Shown one piece after another: positions 9,465 through 17,609 of a stretch of DNA of 64,000 nt. The DNA comes from Nostoc sp. 'Peltigera membranacea cyanobiont' N6 (GTDB lineage Bacteria; Cyanobacteriota; Cyanobacteriia; Cyanobacteriales; Nostocaceae). The position numbers and the translations under genes were made by a program. The DNA is taken from contig NZ_CP026681.1 of assembly GCF_002949735.1 (NCBI RefSeq), forward strand, positions 744,001 through 808,000, in the 5' to 3' direction. The notes beneath the pieces are model-generated. The model made no database searches, was not told the origin of the DNA, and worked only from the letters and a program-made list of their open reading frames with translations. How positions within the stretch are numbered: the first letter of the stretch is position 1; each line of letters starts with the position of its first letter.

Positions 9465-9495
9465 GGGGGCGCTTCTGGGTGTCCCCCTTTTTTTT
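9465..9495 (+). terminator. rho-independent terminator of prk
   Basis: GGGGG and CCCCC arms separated by a 13-base loop, followed by a run of eight T. It begins about 30 bases after the prk stop codon. Confidence 0.8.
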
Positions 9496-9637
9496 GTGTT
9501 ATTAAACACATTCACCCCAAAAAATAATTAGCATAAATTTATCTTATTTACACATACTTACCTTATGATTGGTGGTTTTTATCAATATCAACAAGATACT
9601 AACTACTGAAGTATAAATATTGTTATGATTTCATAAA

Positions 9638-9787
9638 TTAACGTGAGTTCTACAGCTTATGTGGTGTTCGCCTAACAAGCTCAATCAAAAAACCTCTCAG
9701 AACCTAAAACTGTCTCTCTCCGAATCTGAGAGGGACTGACTTTAACTAAAGTTCAAGTCCGGGAGAGGTTCATAGAACTCACGTTAA
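9638..9787. mobile_element. MITE-like element with perfect 15-bp terminal inverted repeats
   Basis: The left end TTAACGTGAGTTCTA (9638-9652) and right end TAGAACTCACGTTAA (9773-9787) are exact inverted repeats around a 150-bp unit with no open frame. Further complementary segments inside (AACCTCTC against GAGAGGTT) would extend the hairpin. This fits a non-autonomous element moved by a transposase elsewhere in the genome. It sits between the prk terminator and metK and may carry or disturb the metK promoter. Confidence 0.75.
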
Positions 9788-9854
9788 ATTTAGGTAGTTG
9801 AACTAAATACTCACATTTAGTCAGCGAAAAAACTCAAGTCAGGAGGAATTTGCT

Positions 9855-11129
9855 GTGTCTCGTCGATATTTATTTACCTCCGAGTCAGTCACTGAAGGTC
9901 ATCCAGATAAAATCTGCGATCAGATTTCTGATACCATTCTGGATGCCTTACTGACACAAGACCCTACTAGCCGTGTCGCTGCTGAAGTAGTAGTTAATAC
10001 TGGCTTAGTGCTAATCACTGGTGAAATAACCACCAAAGCCAATGTGAATTTCGTCAATCTCGCCCGGAAAAAAATTGCCGAAATTGGTTATACCAATGCT
10101 GATAATGGCTTTTCTGCTAACAGCACCAGCGTTCTGCTGGCTTTAGACGAACAATCACCCGATATTGCTCAAGGCGTTAACACCGCCCAAGAAACCCGCG
10201 AGCAAGATAGTGATGAACAATTCGACAAAATTGGTGCGGGCGACCAAGGTATAATGTTTGGCTTTGCCAGCAACGAAACACCAGAACTGATGCCCTTACC
10301 CATCAGTCTCGCCCACCGCATTGCTCGCCGATTGGCAGCAGTCCGCAAAACAGGTGAATTGTCATACCTGCGTCCTGATGGTAAAACTCAAGTAACTGTA
10401 GTCTACGAAGATGGGCAACCAGTAGGTATTGATACTATTCTAATTTCCACCCAGCATACAGCCACTATTGGGGAAATTACGGATGAAGCGGCTGTACAAG
10501 CCAAGATTAAACAAGACCTCTGGGCAGCAGTAGTCGAACCTGTTTTTGGCGATATTGACGTTAAGCCTAACGAGCAGACACGTTTTTTAGTCAACCCCAC
10601 TGGCAAATTTGTCGTTGGTGGTCCTCAAGGAGACTCTGGTCTAACAGGACGGAAAATAATCGTTGACACCTACGGTGGTTATTCACGACATGGTGGCGGC
10701 GCTTTTTCTGGTAAAGACCCCACGAAGGTAGACCGTTCTGCTGCTTATGCGGCTCGCTATGTAGCGAAAAATATTGTCGCTGCTGGGTTGGCAGAAAAAG
10801 TTGAAATCCAGCTATCCTATGCTATTGGTGTAGCGCGACCAACAAGCATTCTGGTGGATACCTTTGGCACCGGCAAAGTGGATGAAGAAACCTTATTGGA
10901 ATTAATCAACCAACATTTTGAACTGCGTCCAGCAGGGATTATCCATACCTTCAACTTACGCAACTTACCAAGTGAACGAGGCGGACGTTTTTATCAGGAC
11001 GTCGCGGCTTACGGTCATTTTGGGCGGACTGATTTAGACTTGCCTTGGGAACAGACCGATAAAGCCGAATTGTTGAAGCAAGCAGCAAAGGATTCACTTT
11101 CGGCAGTAGTTGCTCAAGCGTTAACTTAG
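9855..11129 (+). CDS. metK: S-adenosylmethionine synthase
   Basis: 424 residues. It makes S-adenosylmethionine from methionine and ATP. Signatures: FTSESVTEGHPDKICDQISD at the N-terminus, GAGDQGIMFGFA, the metal and phosphate-binding region SGLTGRKIIVDTYGG, and GGGAFSGKDPTKVDRSAAY. The start is GTG, preceded by AGGAGGA at ideal spacing. It is a single-gene unit between a MITE-like element and a terminator. I see no SAM riboswitch upstream. Confidence 0.97.
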   Translation: MSRRYLFTSESVTEGHPDKICDQISDTILDALLTQDPTSRVAAEVVVNTGLVLITGEITTKANVNFVNLARKKIAEIGYTNADNGFSANSTSVLLALDEQSPDIAQGVNTAQETREQDSDEQFDKIGAGDQGIMFGFASNETPELMPLPISLAHRIARRLAAVRKTGELSYLRPDGKTQVTVVYEDGQPVGIDTILISTQHTATIGEITDEAAVQAKIKQDLWAAVVEPVFGDIDVKPNEQTRFLVNPTGKFVVGGPQGDSGLTGRKIIVDTYGGYSRHGGGAFSGKDPTKVDRSAAYAARYVAKNIVAAGLAEKVEIQLSYAIGVARPTSILVDTFGTGKVDEETLLELINQHFELRPAGIIHTFNLRNLPSERGGRFYQDVAAYGHFGRTDLDLPWEQTDKAELLKQAAKDSLSAVVAQALT

Positions 11130-11162
11130 ACTTATACGCGACTGCAAAAACTTAGTTTATTA

Positions 11163-11213
11163 AAATGAGGATATAAGCAACTTCAAAAATTGCCTATACC
11201 CTCATTTATTTTT
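11163..11213. terminator. terminator hairpin after metK
   Basis: AAATGAGG ... CCTCATTT form a stem extended by ATATA/TATA and GCAA/TTGC, followed by ATTTTT. The hairpin lies about 35 bases after the metK stop. Confidence 0.7.
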
Positions 11214-11403
11214 CAACTGTCACCCGTAAGGTTCAGTTAAGAATTATTAGTGGGAATTTGAAGTCTGTAGAGACGCGAAGTCAAGGCGATCGCACGCAGA
11301 TCGAGTGAAATCTAGAGAAATCCTGTTTAAAACGTTAACCACGAACAATATTCTACTGGTATTCTACTGGTTAGCGATCGCAATTATCTAATCAGGTGTC
11401 TTT

Positions 11404-12282
11404 CTACTTAGTTACCTCTGCTCCTACTTTATTTGACTCATTAGATGAAGCCGATTCTGGCTTCTCTGATTGCGTCTCACTAGTTTGTTGCAATTGGTTA
11501 AGATGAATGTTGTTCACTTGAACAATAAAGTATTCTAATGCTTGACTTGCCTTTTGCTGCTGTTGCGTTTCATCAGACACATCATAGCAACGATAAGGTG
11601 GAGTCACACCCAGTATAAATTTCTCTTGTTCAGCTTCTAACAATTCAACGGCTGTGTTAGCAGCAAGGGAATTCTTCTGAAAAGGAAAAGAGGTAACTAT
11701 ACTAGCAACGATAGAAGCAATAGCTGGACAAAGTACAGGGAGCCACTTGAGCCAAGCTTGTCCTGCTTCTAATTTGTCTACTAGAACTAAAATTGGTGTG
11801 ACTCCTGATAAAATTACTGTCGCAATTTGCAAACTATAGTAAAGGTTTCTTGATAGACCCCTAATTTTTTTATAATCGTCAATCAAGTCTTGGCTGTATT
11901 GTAAAGCCTTCCCTCTGGTTAGAGTCAGCGTCTCTTTATCCCAAGAATTAGGATTGGTCAACAGATAACTATAGAGTTCAGCTTTTTTGGTGAGTTCTGA
12001 CTGGTAAGCTGCCTTTTTATAGTTATCGAATACTTGTCTGTTAATGAGTAACAAAAAAAACAAGAAAGTTAGAGATACTGCTCCAGAAATTACAACTGTT
12101 TTATCTTCTGAAAGAAAAATAATAAATAGTCCAGAAGAGACAAAAGCTGCAAGTAATAAATACTCAATAACCTTCAATTTAAACAACTTTTTGTCATCTG
12201 ATGGAGATGATAAGTTTTCAATCCTATTAGAAATCTTGCCTTGGTTTTTTTGATTGAGATTAGTTAATTCAGAAGTAGTCAT
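11404..12282 (-). CDS. DUF4231 domain-containing membrane protein
   Basis: 292 residues with two hydrophobic hairpins: about residues 40-60 and 64-82 (VIEYLLLAAFVSSGLFIIFL, then VSLTFLFFLLLI), and about 152-172 and 180-200. A charged helical stretch lies between them (KKAAYQSELTKKAELY). After the second pair comes NSLAANTAVELLEAEQEKFILGVTPPY, the DUF4231 pattern. The tail is Ser/Glu-rich. DUF4231 is related to the SLATT two-TM families that some authors link to nucleotide-signalling defence effectors. No nucleotide cyclase or SLOG gene is next to it here, so I assign no function. Confidence 0.7.
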   Translation of the reverse strand: MTTSELTNLNQKNQGKISNRIENLSSPSDDKKLFKLKVIEYLLLAAFVSSGLFIIFLSEDKTVVISGAVSLTFLFFLLLINRQVFDNYKKAAYQSELTKKAELYSYLLTNPNSWDKETLTLTRGKALQYSQDLIDDYKKIRGLSRNLYYSLQIATVILSGVTPILVLVDKLEAGQAWLKWLPVLCPAIASIVASIVTSFPFQKNSLAANTAVELLEAEQEKFILGVTPPYRCYDVSDETQQQQKASQALEYFIVQVNNIHLNQLQQTSETQSEKPESASSNESNKVGAEVTK

Positions 12283-12997
12283 TGCCTCTTACTCAATTCG
12301 TTATCGGGTGAAATGTAGGAATCAAATTAATAGCAACAAGTAGAATTGTGTTCAGGGGTTAGAAGTCAGGTTCGCCTGAGAAATAGCTATAATTATAACT
12401 TTTGCTTAGACATTCCTCCTATTAATGATCTTAAGTATTTTCTCCTTCCCAAAACTTTCTAGTATCTGCTACTAAATCCCACTTTGCGATTGACTAGCTG
12501 GCTTATAATGCTTTACAACAGCTAGCAATGTTTCTTTCTGTTGATGTGAAATCATTAAATCCAGCAAGTCTAATCAATCCTAACCATACATACATTTGAT
12601 TGATAATGCAAGAGTTTTTTAATAGTAATTTTACGTAGGTGCGAAAATATTTTTTACCTATTTCTTAATATCAGCTTCCCGCTTTCTGACAGGAGTTCAG
12701 GGGCTTCAATTCATCAGGGGTCGAATCCTCCAACCCCTTCTCCCAAATTTAGGGTGAGGGCGAAACCTACGATTCTCAACTTAGATGAGGACTAATTAGC
12801 GTGCTTGACTCAAAAAATATATGATTCGGACTTGGCAATACTTAAATTTTTTTAGGGAATTTTAACCCTATCCAGGGTGTTAAGCTGTCGCGTAGAGATT
12901 GGTAACAACTATTTCGAGAAGAAATTATGCAAGAGTCTCTGATTGATCGAGATATCCTTCAAAGAGGAAGATAGCAGGAAGCACTAGCACTGATAAA
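12283..12997. other. 0.7-kb gap between divergent DUF4231 and DUF39 genes
   Basis: AT-rich with no supported open frame. Around 12720-12760 there is a C-rich stretch (CCAACCCCTTCTCCC) of the kind common in Nostoc intergenic repeats. I checked the nearby TCGAATCC for a tRNA T-arm and found no cloverleaf. The promoters of both flanking genes must lie here. Confidence 0.5.
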
Positions 12998-14167
12998 ATG
13001 CGAACAATTGCAGAAATTAACGAGAAAATTATCCGTCAACATGCGGTAGTACTGACAACTGAAGAGTTAAAAGCACGAGTTGTAGAAATAGGTGTTACTA
13101 AAGCTGCTAAAGAAGTTGATGTAATTACCACTGGTACGTTTGAGCCGATGGAATCAAGTGGTGCAATTATTAATCTCGGACACACCGATCCACCGATAAA
13201 AATTCGTCGTTGCTGGTTAGATGGCGTACCAGCATACTCTGGTTTTGGGGCAGTAGATTTATATTTGGGTGCGAGTTGTGCTGTGGAGACAACAGATGGC
13301 GAAGAAGTCCGAGAACGTGGGGGAGGTCATGTAATCGAAGATTTGATCGCTGGTAAAGCTATACACGTAAAAGCGCAAGGACAAGTAACTGATTGTTACC
13401 CCAGAGCAAGTTTTGAAACTACAGTTACTAGTGAAACGATTAATCAGTTTTATTTATTCAATCCGCGCAATCTTTATCAAAATTTTATTGTCGGTGTAAA
13501 TGGTGGCGATCGCCCCCTCTTCACCTATCTCGGCCCTTTACAACCGCGTCTGGGAAATGCCGTTTATTCTAATCCCGGTGCTATTTCCCCCTTACTCAAC
13601 GATCCCGATTTGCAACTCGTTGGTATCGGGACTCGAATTTTTTTAGGCGGCGGTATTGGCTATGTCGCCTGGGAAGGCACTCAGCACTTCCCCTTACAAA
13701 AACGTTTAGCTAACCGTACACCAATTGGACCTTCCGCTACTTTAGCTTTAATTGGTGATGCCAAGCAAATGGATGCTCATTGGGTGCGGGGTTGTTACTT
13801 CAAAAGTTATGGCCCTTCATTGATGTTAGGCGTTGGTGTCCCACTCCCTGTATTAAATGAACAAGTAGTTGAACACTGTGCCGTCCAGGATAAAGACTTA
13901 GTAGCCCCAATAGTGGATTTTTCTATTCCCCGGCGGGTTCGTCCCACCTTTGGTTTGGTGAGTTACGCCCAACTCAAATCTGGAAGGATCGCTATTGAAG
14001 GCAAAGCAGTACGCTCTGCCCCTTTAGCGAGTATGTTTTTTTCTAGACAAGTCGCCCTAGAGTTGAAAAAGTGGATTGAAGCAGGGACGTTTACCCTTAC
14101 AGAACCAGTTTCGCCAATTCCGATGGAGCGATCTTTTCTACCCCAAGACCGTCGGACGGATTTTTGA
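12998..14167 (+). CDS. DUF39 protein, homocysteine biosynthesis (aspartate-semialdehyde sulfurtransferase-like)
   Basis: 389 residues. The opening ARVVEIGVTKAAKEVDVITTGTFEPM, the IKIRRCWLDGVPAYSGFGAVDLYLGAS segment and the IFLGGGIGYVAWEGTQH region fit DUF39. In some anaerobes this protein helps form homocysteine directly from aspartate semialdehyde and sulfide. The partner there has NIL/ferredoxin or CBS domains; none is fused or adjacent here. Cys residues at RRCW, GASCAVE and TDCYPR are candidate catalytic or Fe-S ligands. The GTG/ATG alternatives are clear and the ATG is used. hom and metK in the same window fit a methionine theme, though they are not in one operon. Confidence 0.8.
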   Translation: MRTIAEINEKIIRQHAVVLTTEELKARVVEIGVTKAAKEVDVITTGTFEPMESSGAIINLGHTDPPIKIRRCWLDGVPAYSGFGAVDLYLGASCAVETTDGEEVRERGGGHVIEDLIAGKAIHVKAQGQVTDCYPRASFETTVTSETINQFYLFNPRNLYQNFIVGVNGGDRPLFTYLGPLQPRLGNAVYSNPGAISPLLNDPDLQLVGIGTRIFLGGGIGYVAWEGTQHFPLQKRLANRTPIGPSATLALIGDAKQMDAHWVRGCYFKSYGPSLMLGVGVPLPVLNEQVVEHCAVQDKDLVAPIVDFSIPRRVRPTFGLVSYAQLKSGRIAIEGKAVRSAPLASMFFSRQVALELKKWIEAGTFTLTEPVSPIPMERSFLPQDRRTDF

Positions 14168-14308
14168 GGCTGGGGAATGGGGAATGAGGACTGGGGATTG
14201 AAAAAAATTAGTTTAACCCTAATATTTAATCTAATTCCCAATCTCTAATTCCCAGTCCCCATTACCCCTTATCCCCAGAGGGGACCCCACCTTCCCCAAT
14301 CCCTAATC
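14168..14308. repeat. G-rich/C-rich intergenic repeats (GGGGAAT/GGGGACT type)
   Basis: Repeated GGGGAATG and GGACTGGGGATTG units, then complementary units (AATTCCCAGTCCCC) after an AT-rich loop, so the gap can fold into a hairpin. It lies between two converging genes and may serve as a bidirectional terminator. Similar units occur at 16619-16680, 34826-34876 and 47690-47715. Confidence 0.7.
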
Positions 14309-15346
14309 CTACTCTTGAGTCGGTTTTGGTCGCTTGATAATAGGCTTGGGAGCAGGCGTTTTTGGTATAGGTTTTGACACCACAGAGATGTCGCTGCCTG
14401 CGCCTGTTTTCTTGATAGGACGAGGGGTTTCGCCACTGCGTCTGGGGGGGAATGGTTTTCTACCACCAGCACCAGCACCACCGCCACCGCCAGCACGAGG
14501 GCCACCTCTGAATGGTGGTTTGCGTTTTTTGGGCAAGTCAGCGATCGCTTCAGCTTTTTCTACTATCAAAACGTCAGCTTCTCGCTTGGCTTGAAAGTCC
14601 CAGAACTTTCCTACTGCTTTGGTGGTCAGGACACCCCTCAATTTCAATTTGAAATACTTGGGTTTGTCAGTTGGTTTGCGTGCAGCCTGCCTAATTTTGA
14701 CTACTAAGCTCTTAGCGTCAAAAGATTGGTATACTACCTCACCACGAACAGAAAAACCACCATCTGTTACTTCTGATGAGGGAATCGCGGGAATTGTGCT
14801 TAATTCAGAACTTTCGGATAAGCCATCATCGGGTGTCTGTGACTCTTGCAACTCTAAATCTAACTCGTCCTCATCTGTTGAGTTTTTAGCCAGATTTTCT
14901 GGCTCCCAAACTCCGACGATTTGGATGTGCAAGGTGTCATTTTCTTGTCTGGTACGTGGATATACTACCCACAAGTGTTCTTTTTCTAAATCTAGGTGAT
15001 TCTTGACTAAGCTCATAATCCGGCCTAGGAGGACGGCATTGAGTTCTACACCATCTGTGGTTAGCAGCGTACCTTGAGTAAATTGTTCGCTGCTAGCATG
15101 ATAGCGACCCCGGACTAATCCGATCGCTCGATACTGCATCGGTTCGCTGGGAGGCGGAATCGGTTGCTGTCGATTGGCTAAGTTGCCATTTGAGTCAGTC
15201 TCACTGGGGTTAACAGGCGAATTTTCAACTTCTTTAGAGGACTTGGCTGCTATGCGAACATTAGCGGCTGCCTCTATATTAGTTGGGCCCTGGTTAGAGG
15301 CAGAAGAATTGGAGGATTCAGGCAACGGCATCAGGTCGGAATTCAT
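14309..15346 (-). CDS. conserved cyanobacterial hypothetical protein with basic, Gly/Pro-rich C-terminus
   Basis: 345 residues from the chosen ATG (MNSDLMPLPESS), which has GGAG upstream. A longer frame reaches 15445 but lacks a better start. The N-terminal 70 residues are low-complexity Ser/Asn/Pro. The core (MQYRAIGLVRGRYHASSEQF ... LWVVYPRTRQ ... IQIVGVWEP) looks like a small beta-rich domain, with a second similar segment (FSVRGEVVYQSFDAKSLVVKIR). The last 70 residues are very basic with a glycine run, suggesting nucleic-acid binding. I do not recognise a named family. Confidence 0.7.
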   Translation of the reverse strand: MNSDLMPLPESSNSSASNQGPTNIEAAANVRIAAKSSKEVENSPVNPSETDSNGNLANRQQPIPPPSEPMQYRAIGLVRGRYHASSEQFTQGTLLTTDGVELNAVLLGRIMSLVKNHLDLEKEHLWVVYPRTRQENDTLHIQIVGVWEPENLAKNSTDEDELDLELQESQTPDDGLSESSELSTIPAIPSSEVTDGGFSVRGEVVYQSFDAKSLVVKIRQAARKPTDKPKYFKLKLRGVLTTKAVGKFWDFQAKREADVLIVEKAEAIADLPKKRKPPFRGGPRAGGGGGAGAGGRKPFPPRRSGETPRPIKKTGAGSDISVVSKPIPKTPAPKPIIKRPKPTQE

Positions 15347-15479
15347 AAAAACTCCTTGCGGCGGAGACACATCCCATTGTGGGATTTTATAAAGGTAGCT
15401 GAAAAGAGCATTTGTGCGACTGATGAAAGTATATTTGCTTTTCACAAAGTCACACTAGGATACTCTATACAATCCTAAA

Positions 15480-15524
15480 GGCGCTAAATTTAGTGTTTGT
15501 ACATTAAACGTGTAATTTAGCGCC
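15480..15524. other. inverted repeat in the divergent promoter gap (15347-15724)
   Basis: GGCGCTAAATT (15480-15490) and AATTTAGCGCC (15514-15524) are exact 11-bp arms with a further GTTT/AAAC pair inside. The gap separates the hypothetical gene (minus) from the TPR gene (plus). It could be an operator or a small MITE remnant. Nothing else stands out in the gap. Confidence 0.5.
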
Positions 15525-15724
15525 CTGACACTAGTTTGGGAAGCATATCATAGCTACAATTCTGACGGCTCCTCCTAAAGTCATCACTTACTTTAGCAGT
15601 GTAGATAGTTAATTGTTATAAAATTCACAGGCAATTGGCGGTATTCCGCAAAGTTTTGGAAATTTTTAACTTTACGATTTGTGTAAATGATAATGTCATT
15701 AGAGTTCAGGAGAAAGACAAAACT

Positions 15725-16618
15725 GTGTTTCAAACACGCAATCGCTGGATGGTTCAAGTTGTCTTGGCGCTGGCAGTTCTTGCTTTTGTGGGTGTTTCAG
15801 TGATTCCCATAATTGGAGCATTTAATAATACGCCACCCTCAAATCAGAATACCGCTAGTAGCAGAGGCACTTTGCCCTCCTCTGACCAAAAATCAAAACT
15901 GGAAGACGAAGTACGGGGTTATGAACTGGTTTTGCAAAGGGAACCGGAAAATCAGACTGCGCTTAAGGGCTTATTGCAAGCGCGGCTACAACTATTGAGT
16001 CAAAAAGAAAAAAGTGAAATTAAACCAGCTGATATCCAAGTTGTTATTGAACCCCTAGAAAAGCTAGCCAAGCTAAATCCCGAACAGTCAGAATATTCAG
16101 TCCTACTAGCTCAAGTAAAACAGCAAATAGGCGATCGCGAAGGAGCCGCTCAAGCTTATCGCACGATTTTGTCTACAAAACCGGGCGATTTGAAGGCTTT
16201 GCAAGGAATGGTGGCTCTGTTAATCAGTCAACAACGCCCGGAAGCAGCTATTGGTTTGCTGCAAGAAAGCCTCTCTAAAGCAGCCCAAGCAAATACAATT
16301 CAGCCGGGAAGTGTAGATACAGTAGCCGTGCAAGTGCTGTTAGGTTCTGTTCATGCTTCCCAGAAACGCTATGCTCAAGCTAGCTCTGCTTATGACCAGG
16401 CAATTAAGAAAGATCCTAAAGATTTTCGCCCTGTTGTGGCAAAAGCGATGCTCCTGAAACAACAGGGCAAAAACGCAGAAGCAAAACCTTTATTTGATAG
16501 TGCCGCAGCTTTAGCACCTGCTCAGTACAAAGACGAAATTAAAAAGGCAGCAACTGCTTCCCTCATTCCTAATCGGGCTGCATCTCCCGCACCTTCATTG
16601 AAAAGTACTCCGAAGTAG
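15725..16618 (+). CDS. tetratricopeptide repeat protein, membrane-anchored
   Basis: 297 residues from a GTG that follows AGGAGA by 11 bases. A TTG at 15635 in the same frame has no ribosome site. After a basic start (FQTRNRWM) comes one membrane helix (VVLALAVLAFVGVSVIPIIGAF, about residues 11-32). A Ser-rich spacer and TPR-like helices follow (YELVLQREPENQTALKGLLQ; AAQAYRTILSTKPGDLKALQ; ASSAYDQAIKKDPKDFRP). The TPR domain would face the lumen or periplasm or the cytosol depending on topology. The role is likely protein-protein interaction. The end is Pro/Ser-rich. Confidence 0.8.
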   Translation: MFQTRNRWMVQVVLALAVLAFVGVSVIPIIGAFNNTPPSNQNTASSRGTLPSSDQKSKLEDEVRGYELVLQREPENQTALKGLLQARLQLLSQKEKSEIKPADIQVVIEPLEKLAKLNPEQSEYSVLLAQVKQQIGDREGAAQAYRTILSTKPGDLKALQGMVALLISQQRPEAAIGLLQESLSKAAQANTIQPGSVDTVAVQVLLGSVHASQKRYAQASSAYDQAIKKDPKDFRPVVAKAMLLKQQGKNAEAKPLFDSAAALAPAQYKDEIKKAATASLIPNRAASPAPSLKSTPK

Positions 16619-16686
16619 GGAATTGGGAATTGAGTATAGTTATTCTCCTTGTCCCCCTTGTCCCCCTGCTCCCTTGCTTCTTCCCC

Positions 16687-17304
16687 TTACGCTCCCTCAA
16701 TGGCAGCAACGACACCAAAGACTAAAAATAAGCATCCGCCAACAAAGGTGATTTGACGCTCAGAAATGCGTCCGGCAATCATTTTGCCGCCGATAACTGC
16801 GATCGCTGCACAAATGGCATGTCCTAAAATTGCACCTATTGTCACTCCAATTGGATTATTACCTGCGGCTAGGGCAATGGTAGCAATTTGGGTGCGATCG
16901 CCCCACTCTGCCATAAATGTCAATATAAAGGCTTCTATGACAATTGCTAAGGGAGTCTTTTGTTTTGGTAACTCCAAATCTGCTTTTTTCACCGCAGCTT
17001 CGGCTTCTTCTACAACTTCTGGATCGGAAGTGGCAGACATTTTACTAGCGTCATATAACAGCTTGATACCAAAGGCAATAAACAAAGCTATTTCGGCGTA
17101 ATGAATATAAACTTTTGGCAACAGAGATACTGCTTGTCCAAATAGCACCGAAAGGATTGTCATCGCAGCTAAAGCAGCTGTCACCCCGACAAACACCAGC
17201 CGCCGAGGATGGTGCATCGCCAAAATCACGGCAATAAAAAATGTTTTATCGCCTAGTTCGGAAATTGTAATTAATAATAAACCTGCGGTAAAAGCTGTTA
17301 ACAC
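16687..17304 (-). CDS. GDT1/UPF0016 family manganese exporter (Mnx-like)
   Basis: 205 residues, about six membrane helices, with the two E-x-G-D motifs that define the family: ELGDKTFF near residue 16 and EWGDRTQI near residue 136. An acidic/basic cytoplasmic loop (EVVEEAEAAVKKADLELPKQ) lies between the halves. Family members export Mn2+ (thylakoid/plasma-membrane Mnx in Synechocystis; PAM71 in plants). The upstream yybP-ykoY Mn riboswitch in this window independently supports a Mn role. Confidence 0.92.
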   Translation of the reverse strand: MLTAFTAGLLLITISELGDKTFFIAVILAMHHPRRLVFVGVTAALAAMTILSVLFGQAVSLLPKVYIHYAEIALFIAFGIKLLYDASKMSATSDPEVVEEAEAAVKKADLELPKQKTPLAIVIEAFILTFMAEWGDRTQIATIALAAGNNPIGVTIGAILGHAICAAIAVIGGKMIAGRISERQITFVGGCLFLVFGVVAAIEGA

Positions 17305-17358
17305 TCTATCAAGCTCCTGAAGAATCGTTTACCGATGTGAAGCTTGATGAGAACCAAA

Positions 17359-17405
17359 AGACCTCACCAAGTTTACACTTTTCGGTGTGAACTTAGTGAA
17401 GGTCT
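17359..17405 (-). terminator. expression-platform hairpin of the Mn riboswitch
   Basis: On the minus strand GACCTTCACTAAGTTCACAC pairs with GTGTAAACTTGGTGAGGTC across a five-base loop, followed by a short T-run (TTTTGGTT). The 5' arm includes GACCTT, which is also the 3' arm of aptamer helix P1, so aptamer and terminator are mutually exclusive. That predicts transcription on when Mn binds. Confidence 0.75.
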
Positions 17406-17506
17406 CGCTTTCAAATATTTACTTGCCATCTGAACCAGGCTCATCGCCAGTATGTTGATTCAGATGTACTGGCTTTTTATGTTTTTTGCCAGCAGCTACT
17501 CCCCTT
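17399..17506 (-). ncRNA. yybP-ykoY manganese riboswitch upstream of the GDT1 Mn exporter
   Basis: Read on the minus strand, the conserved blocks appear in order: AAGGGGAGTAGC (P1 5' arm), then after a variable stem ACATACTGGCGATGAGCCTG, then AGCGAGACCTT (P1 3' arm). AAGGGGAG pairs with GAGACCTT allowing one mismatch region. These are the invariant elements of the yybP-ykoY family, a Mn2+ sensor. It lies about 95 bp before the start of a gene whose family exports Mn2+. The overlapping terminator hairpin is listed separately. Confidence 0.88.
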
Positions 17507-17609
17507 CAATTTGATTTTAATTGTACATCTGTTAAAGGTGCAAGTCAAGGAAACTAGTTACACAGCAAAGTTAGGCAATCAAAGTAATGTTTGCATTAGC
17601 AAGCATTGC

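Noticed and set aside
9750..9775. GTTCAAGTCC resembled a tRNA T-loop
   Set aside because: It lies within the MITE-like element and the surrounding bases pair as part of that hairpin, not a cloverleaf.
9788..9854. Searched for a SAM riboswitch before metK
   Set aside because: The 67-base leader between the MITE and the start is too short and has none of the conserved blocks.
12700..12760. GGGGTCGAATCC looked like a tRNA T-arm
   Set aside because: No acceptor, D or anticodon stem can be formed around it.
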